DNA of 19,382 bases from Candidatus Nealsonbacteria bacterium CG08_land_8_20_14_0_20_36_22. Its GTDB lineage: Bacteria > Patescibacteriota > Minisyncoccia > Minisyncoccales > GWA2-38-27. How positions within the stretch are numbered: position 1 is the stretch's first letter; every line of letters begins with the position of its first letter. Both the position numbers and the translations under genes were made by a program. Positions 6,802 through 13,537 of this stretch are shown here, one piece after another. The notes under the pieces were generated by a model. That model had not been told where the DNA came from. It saw only the letters and a program-made list of their open reading frames with translations, and ran no database searches. Location: NCBI GenBank assembly GCA_002774555.1, contig PEYC01000041.1, positions 1 to 19,382 on the forward strand, written 5' to 3'.

Positions 6802-8019
6802 CTATCTCTTTTCCGCTTTCTTCTTCGCCACCTTATCCATTAACGCATCTCCCATTTTTTGTCTTAATTTCTCTATATTTGGCGTTGGCTCTTCTTTTTG
6901 TTCTTCTTTTTCTTCTTGTTCTTCTTGTTCTTTTTTTTCTTCTTCCGTCTCTTTTTTTCCTCTGTCTCCTTCCGGCATCTTCCGCCAAACCGCTAGGGCA
7001 TTTAAGATCGTCTTTTCAATCCCTTCTGCGCCCTGAACCCGAATATCGAGATAACTTTTCCCCTCAATGCCGAGTTTTCTGACAACGAGGTCTTTGGCAA
7101 GGTCCAAAAACTCTCTTCGCATCTCTGGCTGTGCCTCGATCTCTTTTTGAATATCCTCGACCTTTTTTCCTCTAACTCTCGCCATCATTTCAATTACTGT
7201 TCCCACTGTTTCTGCCGATCTGGCAACTGCTTCAAACTCTAACTTCTTCTGAGCAGCTGCTGCTTCCTGATATTCAAGAGGTAAACTAATTGCTCTAATT
7301 TCAATTCCATTTTCTTCTACGGTGATCCCCCAATCCGTTTTAAACATTTTAATCAGGTCGTGCTTTTTAAAATCGGGCCAGATATTTTTTGGTTTTTTTT
7401 TAAGTCCCAGCAGTTGATCAAGAGTCTTTGTCGCTACCCAGCCCCGGAAAGCAGCATTTAATCTCACTATAGTGTTTTCATTCCAGTTTGATGGCGCCCT
7501 AAAGAGTGCCTTGTAGGGGTTGTTCACTCTCATCGTTACTAAAAATTGGATATCCAAAGGGATTCGTTCTGGCGGTTTAGTCTCGGCCGTTTTAATATCT
7601 GTCCAATAAACATCTGGCCTAACTAAGATATAATCAATCAGCTCCTCATGAAACTCCACCTTTTCTTCGCTTTTTACTAATTGGATATCCCGCCACCGGA
7701 ATTTGTATTTATACGCTGTGTCAATAAACCGGATTCCTACAAACACTAATCCACCTGGCAGTAAACGTATAGTATCACGCGGCACCACGTTGTTGTCTGC
7801 ATCAAGCTTTTGACCTCCCCAAACCATCACCGCCTTTTTAAATTTGCCTAATCTGATTATTATTTTTGCCGTTCCTTCTTTTACGATGGTAAATTTAAAA
7901 AACACGGCGGCCTCAATTACTAGACCCGTTACCAAACACCACAACCTCTGTTCTAATATCCCCCACACAATTAGAGTAATTCCGATTACTATCACAAGTA
8001 AAATCCATCCACGTTTCAT
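6802..8019 (-). CDS. SPFH/band-7 domain membrane protein
   Basis: A 405-aa protein with two N-terminal hydrophobic stretches (about residues 5-23 and 26-42), then a band-7/SPFH region beginning at FTIVKEGTAKIIIRLGKF (about 43-60) and continuing to about 330. Recognisable stretches are RIPLDIQFLVTMRVNNPYKA and GIEIRAISLPLEYQEAAAAQ, the latter leading into the helical region typical of stomatin/flotillin-like proteins. The C-terminus is very acidic and low in complexity (KKETEEEKKEQEEQEEKEE) and then basic. Family members oligomerise at membranes and organise microdomains or associated proteases; the partner here is unknown. It is a monocistronic gene with its own consensus promoter, a structured leader, and one of the few convincing Shine-Dalgarno sequences in the window (AAGGG, 7 nt before the ATG). 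Confidence 0.88.
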   Translation of the reverse strand: MKRGWILLVIVIGITLIVWGILEQRLWCLVTGLVIEAAVFFKFTIVKEGTAKIIIRLGKFKKAVMVWGGQKLDADNNVVPRDTIRLLPGGLVFVGIRFIDTAYKYKFRWRDIQLVKSEEKVEFHEELIDYILVRPDVYWTDIKTAETKPPERIPLDIQFLVTMRVNNPYKALFRAPSNWNENTIVRLNAAFRGWVATKTLDQLLGLKKKPKNIWPDFKKHDLIKMFKTDWGITVEENGIEIRAISLPLEYQEAAAAQKKLEFEAVARSAETVGTVIEMMARVRGKKVEDIQKEIEAQPEMRREFLDLAKDLVVRKLGIEGKSYLDIRVQGAEGIEKTILNALAVWRKMPEGDRGKKETEEEKKEQEEQEEKEEQKEEPTPNIEKLRQKMGDALMDKVAKKKAEKR

Positions 8020-8064
8020 TTTAATACCCTTTCAATTTTCAATTGTTAATTTGCTGCTGTTTTG

Positions 8065-8105
8065 CCTTGAGAAAACTCAAGGGTCGAGAAACATTCTCAA
8101 CCCTT
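8065..8105 (-). promoter_or_regulatory. Structured 5' leader / operator of the SPFH gene
   Basis: Two inverted repeats overlap by four bases. The first (8105-8079) pairs AAGGGTTGAGAA with TTCTCGACCCTT (12 bp, one G-U) over a TGT loop, starting about where transcription would begin. The second (8082-8065) is CCTTGAG-TTTT-CTCAAGG (7 bp). They share the CCTT segment, so they cannot both form fully. The ACCCTT of the first is also complementary to AAGGGT at the Shine-Dalgarno site (8031-8026). The first repeat could alternatively be a DNA operator at +1. Confidence 0.6.
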
Positions 8106-8107
8106 AT

Positions 8108-8136
8108 ATTATAGCAAGTATTATAATCTGTGTCAA
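8108..8136 (-). promoter_or_regulatory. Consensus sigma70 promoter of the SPFH gene
   Basis: Minus strand: -35 TTGACA (8136-8131), exactly 17 bp, -10 TATAAT (8113-8108), with TGC before the -10. Both hexamers match the consensus fully, making this the strongest-looking promoter in the window. Transcription would start near 8101, giving a leader of about 80 nt. Confidence 0.88.
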
Positions 8137-8148
8137 GTTTTTTGAGTT

Positions 8149-8451
8149 CTAACGAGCGCGCAAGGCAAAAAATAAAAAGTAATCTTTTAAAAATTTTGTA
8201 GAAACTCTATAAGTATTGTTCCCGAGAAATAAATCGCAAATAACTTCCCGTAAACGGCAGATCTCAAAAAGACGACCCTTCCATCTTTTATCTGAAATAG
8301 TTAAATCAATTAATTCTAAAACGCGGCCTAAGGCCTTTTCTTTATTACTTTTATCGTCTGCTTCCTTTAAATATATTACTCGATTAACTTCTGACCCAAT
8401 ATTACCCATTTGTTCTGCCAGGGATAATTTTTGCCATTTTTCTGGAGCCAT
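8149..8451 (-). CDS. Conserved-looking helical protein of unknown function
   Basis: A 100-aa soluble protein counted from ATG 8451; an upstream in-frame ATG at 8472 would overlap the preceding gene. I chose 8451 because it follows the stop of the DUF5674 gene by one nucleotide, as expected for coupled translation. The protein appears all-helical (WQKLSLAEQMGNIGSEVNRV; ALGRVLELIDLTISDKRWK; RLFEICRLREVICDLFL) and ends in an aromatic stretch with KFLKDYFLFFALRAR. It has no signal peptide and no catalytic motif that I recognise. A small helical-bundle fold is likely. The close pairing with the DUF5674 gene suggests a functional couple, for instance a two-protein complex; a toxin-antitoxin role cannot be shown from sequence. 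Confidence 0.7.
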   Translation of the reverse strand: MAPEKWQKLSLAEQMGNIGSEVNRVIYLKEADDKSNKEKALGRVLELIDLTISDKRWKGRLFEICRLREVICDLFLGNNTYRVSTKFLKDYFLFFALRAR

Positions 8452-8452
8452 A

Positions 8453-8797
8453 TTATCCAACCAAATTGTCAATAATTTGTCTTATTTTGTCTTTTATTTT
8501 ATTATCTTGAATTTCCATTGAACGGTTGCCAATGGAAGGACGAATATTAATCAAAGAATTAAATTCTATCCATTTGTCTTTTGATTTTTCCGGATAAATA
8601 TCTATTCCCCAAAGACTTTCTTGTTCAGAACCCTGTTTTAATAATAAATCCTTAGCGTCGGAATGAAACTCACCGCCCAATGCCATAATCTCTTTTTCAA
8701 TATCAACAACTGCTTTCAACGCGCTGCCATATCCTTCTTCGGCAAATTCTTTCAATTGCTCTTTAGTAATTTTCTCTTTAATTATTCTAATCTCCAT
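8453..8797 (-). CDS. DUF5674 family protein
   Basis: A 114-aa protein matching what I recall of the DUF5674 family: start MEIRIIKEKITKEQLKEFAE, then KAVVDIEKEIMALGGEFHSD (about residues 29-48), LLLKQGSEQESLWGIDIYPE, WIEFNSLINIRP and GNRSMEIQD. The conserved block with Trp, Gly, Asp and the INIRPSIGNRS stretch is characteristic; function is unknown. It starts 6 nt after the dnaN stop and leads directly into a 100-aa helical protein, so both are probably expressed with the replication clamp. It has no membrane segment or signal peptide and is probably cytoplasmic. Assignment is by recognition of sequence pattern, not a database search. Confidence 0.8.
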   Translation of the reverse strand: MEIRIIKEKITKEQLKEFAEEGYGSALKAVVDIEKEIMALGGEFHSDAKDLLLKQGSEQESLWGIDIYPEKSKDKWIEFNSLINIRPSIGNRSMEIQDNKIKDKIRQIIDNLVG

Positions 8798-8803
8798 AAA
8801 ATT

Positions 8804-9931
8804 TTAACTTGCCTTGATCGGCATTACCACGTAAATATAGCTGTCGTCGCCTACTGGTTTCACCACGCCCGGCCCGGAATCGCCGTTTAATTCAAGAATC
8901 ACCTCAGAACTCTTGATATTTGAAAGCCCGTCTAATAAAAATCTATGATTAAAAGAAATCTCTACTGGCTCGCCCTTAATTTTCCCAGGGATAGAAGATT
9001 GATATTCACCAAGATCAGGGCTTCTACTAAAAATCAGTGCTTTTTTCTCTGTTGGACTTATTTTAATTTTAACCTCATTAATTTTCCCGGAAAATAAACT
9101 GGCTGTTTTCACCTGGTTGAGAAATTCGGTCCTGTTTAAGATTAATTGAGTTGTGAATTTTTTGGGGATAATCTCTTGATAATTTGGGTATTCGCCTTCA
9201 ATTAAGCGTGAAATAATTTGTGTTTGAGGGTGGGGGGTCTCTTCCATCGGATATTCAAACATTACTTGGTTCGGAGAAAAAAACATTTTTATTTCTCCTG
9301 TTTTTTCCCCGAAAATATTTATTATTTCTTTGATAGTTTTTTGGGGAAGAATTAAAGAATATTCTTTTTTTAAAGAAGAATTTTTAAAAGGTATTTTTGT
9401 CTCCCCCAACCGAAAACTATCGGTGGCAGCTACGGTAATAAAGTCCTTTTGAAAAAGAAAATAAATACCTGAAATTTCCGGCCTGGCAGTAGAAAGAACT
9501 GCAATATCTACTAACTGACTTAAGCCCCTGCAAAAAGAAGGGGCTTCAAAATAAATATTTTCACTTTCTGTAATTTTAGGAATTAAAGGAAACTCTTCTG
9601 CCGGCAAGCCATTTATTTGAGTTTTATAGTTTTCACAAGTGAGAATTAAATTGTTGTTTTGGACCTCTAAATTTATTTTTTTATTTGGTAATAAGTTTAT
9701 AAAATTAGAAAATAAACGAGAAGGTATGGTAATTTTTCCTTCTTTTTCAATTTTAGCCAAAACCCACCAATTTATGCCAATCTCTAAGTCGGTAGCGGTT
9801 AATTTTAAAAAGTTTTTCTCGCTAGAAATTAAAATATTATTTAAAATAGGAAGGGTTAAAGATTTTGAAGAAATTCTTTCTATAATATTTAACCCTTTTT
9901 TTAATTTTTCTTGGAGAATTTGGATTTTCAT
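8804..9931 (-). CDS. dnaN: DNA polymerase III beta subunit (sliding clamp)
   Basis: A 375-aa protein of the usual clamp length, three repeated domains forming a ring dimer that tethers DNA polymerase III. Visible family features are the N-terminal MKIQILQEKLKKGLNIIERI, TLPILNNILI near residues 27-36, LTATDLEIGI (43-52), ATDSFRLGETKIPF in the middle domain, SLILPQKTIKEI, and the C-terminal GPGVVKPVGDDSYIYVVMPI, which matches the conserved clamp end. It follows dnaA on the same strand after a 216-bp AT-rich gap, the canonical origin arrangement. The start context AAATAATTTTATG has no Shine-Dalgarno sequence; the same 13 bases precede the NYN-domain gene start. Confidence 0.97.
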   Translation of the reverse strand: MKIQILQEKLKKGLNIIERISSKSLTLPILNNILISSEKNFLKLTATDLEIGINWWVLAKIEKEGKITIPSRLFSNFINLLPNKKINLEVQNNNLILTCENYKTQINGLPAEEFPLIPKITESENIYFEAPSFCRGLSQLVDIAVLSTARPEISGIYFLFQKDFITVAATDSFRLGETKIPFKNSSLKKEYSLILPQKTIKEIINIFGEKTGEIKMFFSPNQVMFEYPMEETPHPQTQIISRLIEGEYPNYQEIIPKKFTTQLILNRTEFLNQVKTASLFSGKINEVKIKISPTEKKALIFSRSPDLGEYQSSIPGKIKGEPVEISFNHRFLLDGLSNIKSSEVILELNGDSGPGVVKPVGDDSYIYVVMPIKAS

Positions 9932-10147
9932 AAAATTATTTTAATAATTAATTATTTTATATTATAAATTTATTATTATTAGTATAATAGAAAATTAAAT
10001 TTTTTAAACATAAATTATTTGGTGATAAATTGTTGAAATTATATAATAATTTTCTATGGAAAACTTGGTGAATTTTTTTAAAAATTTTTTATTAAGGATT
10101 TTTTAGTTTATTAAATAACATATTTATCCCCAACTTATTAAGCGGGA
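9932..10147. other. Candidate replication origin region (dnaA-dnaN intergenic)
   Basis: A 216-bp, strongly AT-rich gap with no plausible gene. It contains DnaA-box-like sites: TTATCCCCA (10124-10132, plus strand, one mismatch to TTATCCACA), TTTTCCATA (10063-10055, minus strand, one mismatch to TTTTCCACA), and ATAAATTGTTGAAA (10025-10038), which recurs beyond the other end of dnaA. A run of TAA triplets on the minus strand (9981-9970) resembles the DnaA-trio element of unwinding regions, although chance is likely in such AT-rich DNA. The position between dnaA and dnaN is a classical oriC location. A -10-like TAAAAT (9943-9938) lies 6 nt before dnaN. Confidence 0.55.
10025..10038 (+). repeat. 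14-bp repeat, copy 1 (origin-associated motif)
   Basis: ATAAATTGTTGAAA, identical and in the same orientation to 11561-11574. The two copies bracket dnaA. Its reverse complement begins TTTCAACA, close to the TTTTCCACA form of DnaA boxes. Confidence 0.6.
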
Positions 10148-11497
10148 CTAATTAGTAAAAACTTGTTCTTTTATTAAATTAATTTCTTCTTCTAATTTTT
10201 TATCTTTTTCTAATTCTTTTATAATTTTTTTATAAGAATAAATTGCTGTGGTATGGTCTTTACCGTTAAATTTTCTACCAATAAAAGGAAAAGAGTTTTT
10301 TAACTCTTCCCTTAATAAATACATAGCTATTTGTCTGGGTCTAACAATTTCTTTCTTTCGGGAAGAAAGAAAAAGGTCTTTTTCTTTTAAGTCGTAGAAA
10401 TCTGCTACAACCTGAATTATTTTTTTGGGAGTTATTATTTTAATCGGTCCTGACAATAAATTTTTAAAAAGGGTTTTGATAATTTCTAAATCCGGTTTTT
10501 GATTATTTAATTTTTGATAAACAATCAGACGATTGAGGGCTCCTTCTAACTCTCTAATATTTTTTTTAATAATAGTTGCAATGTATTGGTAAATTTCTTC
10601 CGGAAACTCCACTTTCTTTTCTTGAGCTTTGGTTTTTAGAATAGCCATTCTTGTTTCAAAATCAGGAACACCAATATCGGCTATCATTCCGCCTTCAAAG
10701 CGGGAGCGCAGTCTTTCAGCCAAAGACTGGATTGACTTTGGCGGTCTGTCCGAAGAAATAACGATTTGTTTATTTTTTTCGTATAAAACATTAAAAAGAT
10801 TAAAGAACTCTTCCTGGGTTTTTTCTCTACCAGCCAAAAACTGGACATCATCAATAATTAAAACATCAATTGTTCTATATTTTGATTTAAATATTTCTGT
10901 TTTTTGGTTTCTAATAGACGAAACCACCTCTGAGGTAAATTTTTCAGAAGAGACATATCTAATTTTTTTCTTTTTAAATGTTTTAACAATTTCATTGCCA
11001 ATCGCCTGGAGTAGATGGGTCTTGCCCAACCCCACTCCTCCATAAATAAAAAGGGGGTTATAAACCACGCCTGGTTTTTTAGAAACAGCGATTGCTGCTG
11101 CGTGCGGAAGTTCATTGAATGGGCCTACCACAAAAGAATCAAAAGTGTATCTCGGGTTTAAATTGGTTTCTTTATCTACTTTAAATTCTTGGAATTCAAG
11201 TTGGTCTGTTTCAGGAAATATCACCGGAATTGTTTTCGGAATAATTGATTTGCCTTTGCCAACCATATATTCTACCTCTTTAATCTCTTCGTCCAAACTA
11301 TGAAGGATTTTTAAAATATTTTTATTATATTTATTTTCTAGCCACTCTTTGACAAAAGAATTCGGCACCAAAACAGCAATCTTCCCTTCTTTTTTTAGAC
11401 CAATTTCAGTATTTTTAAACCAGGTAGCAAAATTTGCCTGGGAGATATTTAGTTGGATTTGGGCTAAAACTGATTGCCACAACTCTTCATTGTTCAT
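10148..11497 (-). CDS. dnaA: Chromosomal replication initiator protein DnaA
   Basis: A 449-aa AAA+ initiator that binds origin DnaA boxes and melts DNA. Domain I (about residues 1-78) contains ANFATWFKNTEI, and a short linker follows. The ATPase core has FDSFVVGPFNELPHAAA (119-135), Walker A GGVGLGKT (153-160), Walker B VLIIDDVQF (212-220) and the sensor stretch ERLRSRFEGG (261-270). The DNA-binding domain has the signature region GRKFNGKDHTTAIYSYKK near 407-424; DHTT is intact, and Lys413 replaces the more usual Arg before it. I chose ATG 11497 (MNNEELW) over an in-frame TTG at 11521 because a -10 element (TACAAT) overlaps the latter and ends 7 nt before the ATG. It is divergent from rpmH. 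Confidence 0.97.
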   Translation of the reverse strand: MNNEELWQSVLAQIQLNISQANFATWFKNTEIGLKKEGKIAVLVPNSFVKEWLENKYNKNILKILHSLDEEIKEVEYMVGKGKSIIPKTIPVIFPETDQLEFQEFKVDKETNLNPRYTFDSFVVGPFNELPHAAAIAVSKKPGVVYNPLFIYGGVGLGKTHLLQAIGNEIVKTFKKKKIRYVSSEKFTSEVVSSIRNQKTEIFKSKYRTIDVLIIDDVQFLAGREKTQEEFFNLFNVLYEKNKQIVISSDRPPKSIQSLAERLRSRFEGGMIADIGVPDFETRMAILKTKAQEKKVEFPEEIYQYIATIIKKNIRELEGALNRLIVYQKLNNQKPDLEIIKTLFKNLLSGPIKIITPKKIIQVVADFYDLKEKDLFLSSRKKEIVRPRQIAMYLLREELKNSFPFIGRKFNGKDHTTAIYSYKKIIKELEKDKKLEEEINLIKEQVFTN

Positions 11498-11504
11498 ATG
11501 TTTT

Positions 11505-11513
11505 ATTGTAGCA
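11505..11513 (-). promoter_or_regulatory. Extended -10 promoter of dnaA
   Basis: Minus strand TGCTACAAT (11513-11505): TGn followed by TACAAT, with a weak TTGTTT 16 bp upstream. The -10 ends 7 nt before the dnaA ATG, implying a nearly leaderless mRNA and supporting the chosen start. Confidence 0.55.
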
Positions 11514-11560
11514 CATAGCAAATAGAAAACAAAAGACCAGCGAAAGTTTAAAAACTGTTA

Positions 11561-11574
11561 ATAAATTGTTGAAA
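11561..11574 (+). repeat. 14-bp repeat, copy 2 (origin-associated motif)
   Basis: ATAAATTGTTGAAA, identical to 10025-10038. Here it contains the probable -35 of rpmH (TTGAAA, 11569-11574), so a protein bound to it would compete with RNA polymerase. Confidence 0.6.
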
Positions 11575-11596
11575 AATCATATTAATATGTTAATAT
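11569..11596 (+). promoter_or_regulatory. Promoter of rpmH-rnpA-yidD-yidC-jag
   Basis: -35 TTGAAA (11569-11574), 16-bp spacer, -10 TAATAT (11591-11596), then six bases before the rpmH ATG. The spacing predicts initiation at or beside the start codon. Confidence 0.45.
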
Positions 11597-11602
11597 GTTG
11601 AT

Positions 11603-11737
11603 ATGAGTATTACTTATCAACCAAAAAAGAAAAAGAGGAAAAAAACTCATGGGTTTTTAGTTCGGTTAAGGACAAAGACCGGCAGCCGAGTTTTAAGAAA
11701 GAGACGAAAAAAGAAAAGAAGAAAACTTAGTGTTTAA
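11603..11737 (+). CDS. rpmH: 50S ribosomal protein L34
   Basis: A 44-aa, extremely basic protein that I translated by hand from ATG 11603 to TAA 11735-11737. It starts [20 protein letters not shown] and ends KRRKLSV, which match the L34 family (TYQP, basic run, THGF, C-terminal LSV); 44 residues is the normal length. L34 is a component of the large ribosomal subunit. It is the first gene of the plus-strand unit with rnpA, yidD, yidC and jag, the order found beside oriC in most bacteria. It has no Shine-Dalgarno sequence; the -10 element lies 6 nt upstream. Confidence 0.96.
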   Translation: MSITYQPKKKKRKKTHGFLVRLRTKTGSRVLRKRRKKKRRKLSV

Positions 11738-11741
11738 GTTT

Positions 11742-12083
11742 ATGCTTGCCAAAAGAAACCGACTTAAGAAACAAAAAGATTTTGAAAGAGTGTTTAAAAA
11801 AGGCAGGGGCGCAAAAGAGAATTTTTTATATTTAAAAGTTGTTAAAAACGAGTTAAAATCAAGCCGTTTTGGTTTTGTTGTTAGTAAAGAGTTTTCTAAA
11901 AAAGCCGTACTCAGAAATAGAACTAAAAGGAGGTTAGCAGAGCTAATAAGAATAAAACTACCTAAAATTAAAAAAGGAATAGACATAGTGCTCATAGTTA
12001 TGCCGGAATTTAAAACAAGGGACTTCTGGGAAGTAGAAGAAATAATTAATAAACTTTTTCAAAAAGCCAAGATTATAGAATAA
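11742..12083 (+). CDS. rnpA: Ribonuclease P protein component
   Basis: A 113-aa basic protein that helps the RNase P RNA mature tRNA 5' ends. Typical stretches are the start [40 protein letters not shown], which contains the RNR(x)KR signature (RNRTKRR near residues 53-59), and the C-terminal helix [12 protein letters not shown] chose ATG 11742, 4 nt after the rpmH stop, over an in-frame GTG at 11730 that overlaps rpmH, because family proteins start close to the NRLKK block. Length is normal. It is translated in series with rpmH and followed 13 nt later by yidD. Confidence 0.95.
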   Translation: MLAKRNRLKKQKDFERVFKKGRGAKENFLYLKVVKNELKSSRFGFVVSKEFSKKAVLRNRTKRRLAELIRIKLPKIKKGIDIVLIVMPEFKTRDFWEVEEIINKLFQKAKIIE

Positions 12084-12096
12084 AATAATAAGATTA

Positions 12097-12306
12097 ATGT
12101 TTAAAAAAATAATAATTAGTATTATAAAAATTTATCAAATTTTTATTTCTCCTGTTTTAGGGAGAAATTGTCGTTTTTACCCGAGCTGTTCTCAATATTG
12201 TTATTTGGCAGTGGAAAAATACGGAGCCTGGAAAGGGGTTTGGCAAGGAATAAAAAGAATAGCGAGGTGCCACCCCTGGAACGAAGGGGGAGTTGATTTG
12301 CCATAA
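12097..12306 (+). CDS. yidD: Membrane protein insertion efficiency factor YidD
   Basis: A 69-aa protein with an amphipathic or hydrophobic N-terminus (about residues 3-20) and the complete YidD core: [19 protein letters not shown] (about 17-35) with three closely spaced cysteines, [20 protein letters not shown] (42-61), and the end NEGGVDLP. The family supports YidC-dependent insertion of membrane proteins; its mechanism is not settled. It sits between rnpA and yidC as in most bacteria, ending 8 nt before the yidC ATG. Confidence 0.95.
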   Translation: MFKKIIISIIKIYQIFISPVLGRNCRFYPSCSQYCYLAVEKYGAWKGVWQGIKRIARCHPWNEGGVDLP

Positions 12307-12314
12307 AAGCCAAA

Positions 12315-13091
12315 ATGGAATTATTAATTGCAATATTCAACACAATATTATATCGTCCTCTATTTAATATCCTGGTTTTGTTTTATGAATATCTGCCAGG
12401 CCAGAGTTTTGGTTTGGCTATAATTGTCTTGACAATTTTAATCAAGCTTGTTTTTTATCCTTTAGGGGTTAAGGCAATAAAATCCCAGAAATCGCTTTCC
12501 GAGCTTCAGCCGAAAATAAAAGAAATCCAGGAAAAATATAAAAATAATAAAGAGCAGCAAACCAAAGAAATGATGGCTCTTTATAAAAAAGAGAAGCTCA
12601 ACCCTTTTTCAGGATGTTTGCCCCTTTTAATTCAGCTTCCGGTTTTAATCGCTCTTTATAGGATTTTCTGGCGCGGATTGGCAGAGGAACAAATGGTTTT
12701 TCTTTATAGTTTTGTTCCGAAACCCGAAATAATAAATACTGTTTTTTTAAAAATAATAGACCTTTCAAGAGCGGTTTCTATTGAAACCGAAGGAGTACGC
12801 CATTATCTTTGGGGAAATATTATTTTAATAATTTTAGTAGGGCTCACTCAATTTTTACAAACAAAACTAGCAGGGCCAAAATTAAAACCAAACAAAAACA
12901 AAAATTCTAATTTTTCTGACCAACTCCAAAAACAAATGCAATACTTTACGCCGGTTTTTATTGTTTTGCTTCTTCTTAAATTGCCGGCAGCAATCGGCCT
13001 TTACTGGCTTATTACCACCCTCTTTACAATTTTGCAGCAATATGTTATCTTAAAAAAGAAAAATGAACCAAGAAAACTTGCAGAAAATTAA
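12315..13091 (+). CDS. yidC: Membrane protein insertase YidC
   Basis: A 258-aa protein of the short (Gram-positive or CPR type) YidC class, lacking the large periplasmic domain of proteobacterial YidC. Five hydrophobic segments are suggested: about 3-24, 33-51, 101-119, 163-183 and 213-240, with a charged cytoplasmic hairpin at about 55-95. The conserved hydrophilic-groove positive charge, normally Arg in the first conserved helix, appears as Lys44 in TILIKLVFYP. NPFSGCLPLLIQLPVLIALY (96-115) is strongly diagnostic. It inserts membrane proteins alone or with Sec, and probably serves the many pilin-like and VirB-like proteins of this window. Its 3' end overlaps jag by 29 nt. Confidence 0.95.
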   Translation: MELLIAIFNTILYRPLFNILVLFYEYLPGQSFGLAIIVLTILIKLVFYPLGVKAIKSQKSLSELQPKIKEIQEKYKNNKEQQTKEMMALYKKEKLNPFSGCLPLLIQLPVLIALYRIFWRGLAEEQMVFLYSFVPKPEIINTVFLKIIDLSRAVSIETEGVRHYLWGNIILIILVGLTQFLQTKLAGPKLKPNKNKNSNFSDQLQKQMQYFTPVFIVLLLLKLPAAIGLYWLITTLFTILQQYVILKKKNEPRKLAEN

Positions 13092-13521
13092 AGAAATAAC
13101 TGACGAATTCTTTGAAAGAACCAGCTTTGACGTTGAAGCAGAAGTTTTATCTTTTCAGGAAAAAACTATCCCCATCAAAATCAAAACCAATGAGCCAAAA
13201 GTTTTAATTGGTCAAAACGGTCAGACCTTAGTTGAAATTCAGCGGCTTTTAAAGGCAATTTTAAAAAAACAAATTCCAGAAGAGTTTTACATTGACCTTG
13301 ATATTAATGATTATAAAAAGAAAAAACTCGCTTATTTGAAGGAAACAGCCAGAGAATTAGCTGATGAAGTTGCTTTAACTAAAAAAGAAAATATATTAGC
13401 TCCAATGCCGGCTTATGAAAGAAGAATAATTCACTTAGAATTAGCCGGGAGAGAAGACATTACCACTGAAAGCATTGGCCAGGAACCTGACCGCCGTGTC
13501 GTCATCCGACCATGCTCTTAA
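13063..13521 (+). CDS. jag: Jag/KhpB-like RNA-binding protein (KH + R3H)
   Basis: A 152-aa cytoplasmic protein. The N-terminal half has a Jag-N/KH arrangement with PKVLIGQNGQTLVEIQRLLK (about residues 45-64), containing the KH-type GxNGxT loop. The C-terminal R3H domain has the motif in YERRIIHLELAGRED (about 126-140), including Arg-x3-His. Homologues (SpoIIIJ-associated, KhpB) bind RNA and are linked to cell elongation or division in Firmicutes. It is the last gene of the rpmH unit, overlapping the end of yidC by 29 nt, so translation is probably coupled. It is shorter than many Jag proteins, with a reduced N-terminal part. A strong terminator follows. Confidence 0.92.
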   Translation: MNQENLQKIKEITDEFFERTSFDVEAEVLSFQEKTIPIKIKTNEPKVLIGQNGQTLVEIQRLLKAILKKQIPEEFYIDLDINDYKKKKLAYLKETARELADEVALTKKENILAPMPAYERRIIHLELAGREDITTESIGQEPDRRVVIRPCS

Positions 13522-13537
13522 ATTTATTTTGGCAAAG

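Larger units (their letters stand above)
11498..11602. other. dnaA-rpmH divergent intergenic region, second candidate origin/regulatory site
   Basis: A 105-bp gap between divergent dnaA and rpmH holding promoters for both. It carries the second copy of the 14-bp motif and, on the minus strand, TTTTCAACA (11575-11567), one mismatch from the DnaA box TTTTCCACA. Together with the dnaA-dnaN gap this fits a bipartite origin like that known in Bacillus subtilis. Confidence 0.45.

Noticed and set aside
6771..7082. Hydrophobic plus-strand open frame of 103 codons
   Set aside because: It is antisense to the Glu/Lys-rich C-terminus of the SPFH gene; Ser/Leu/Phe-rich translation is the expected mirror of GAA/AAA codons.
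8149..8797. Toxin-antitoxin pair
   Set aside because: The size and overlap fit, but I see no toxin fold motif or DNA-binding antitoxin motif; DUF5674 has no established toxin role known to me.
9970..9981. DnaA-trio array (TAA triplets, minus strand) as a definite unwinding element
   Set aside because: It is over 40 nt from the nearest candidate box and lies in DNA so AT-rich that TAA runs occur by chance; kept only as a supporting remark.
10629..11045. Plus-strand open frame of 138 codons inside dnaA
   Set aside because: It is antisense to the DnaA ATPase core, whose conserved motifs are intact; no initiation signal or family resemblance.
10148..11521. dnaA starting at TTG 11521
   Set aside because: The extra residues LLCATIKH are not typical, and a -10 element lies between this TTG and ATG 11497, which begins the normal MNNEELW-like N-terminus.
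11730..12083. rnpA starting at GTG 11730
   Set aside because: This start overlaps the rpmH stop; ATG 11742 gives the usual short N-terminus before NRLKK.
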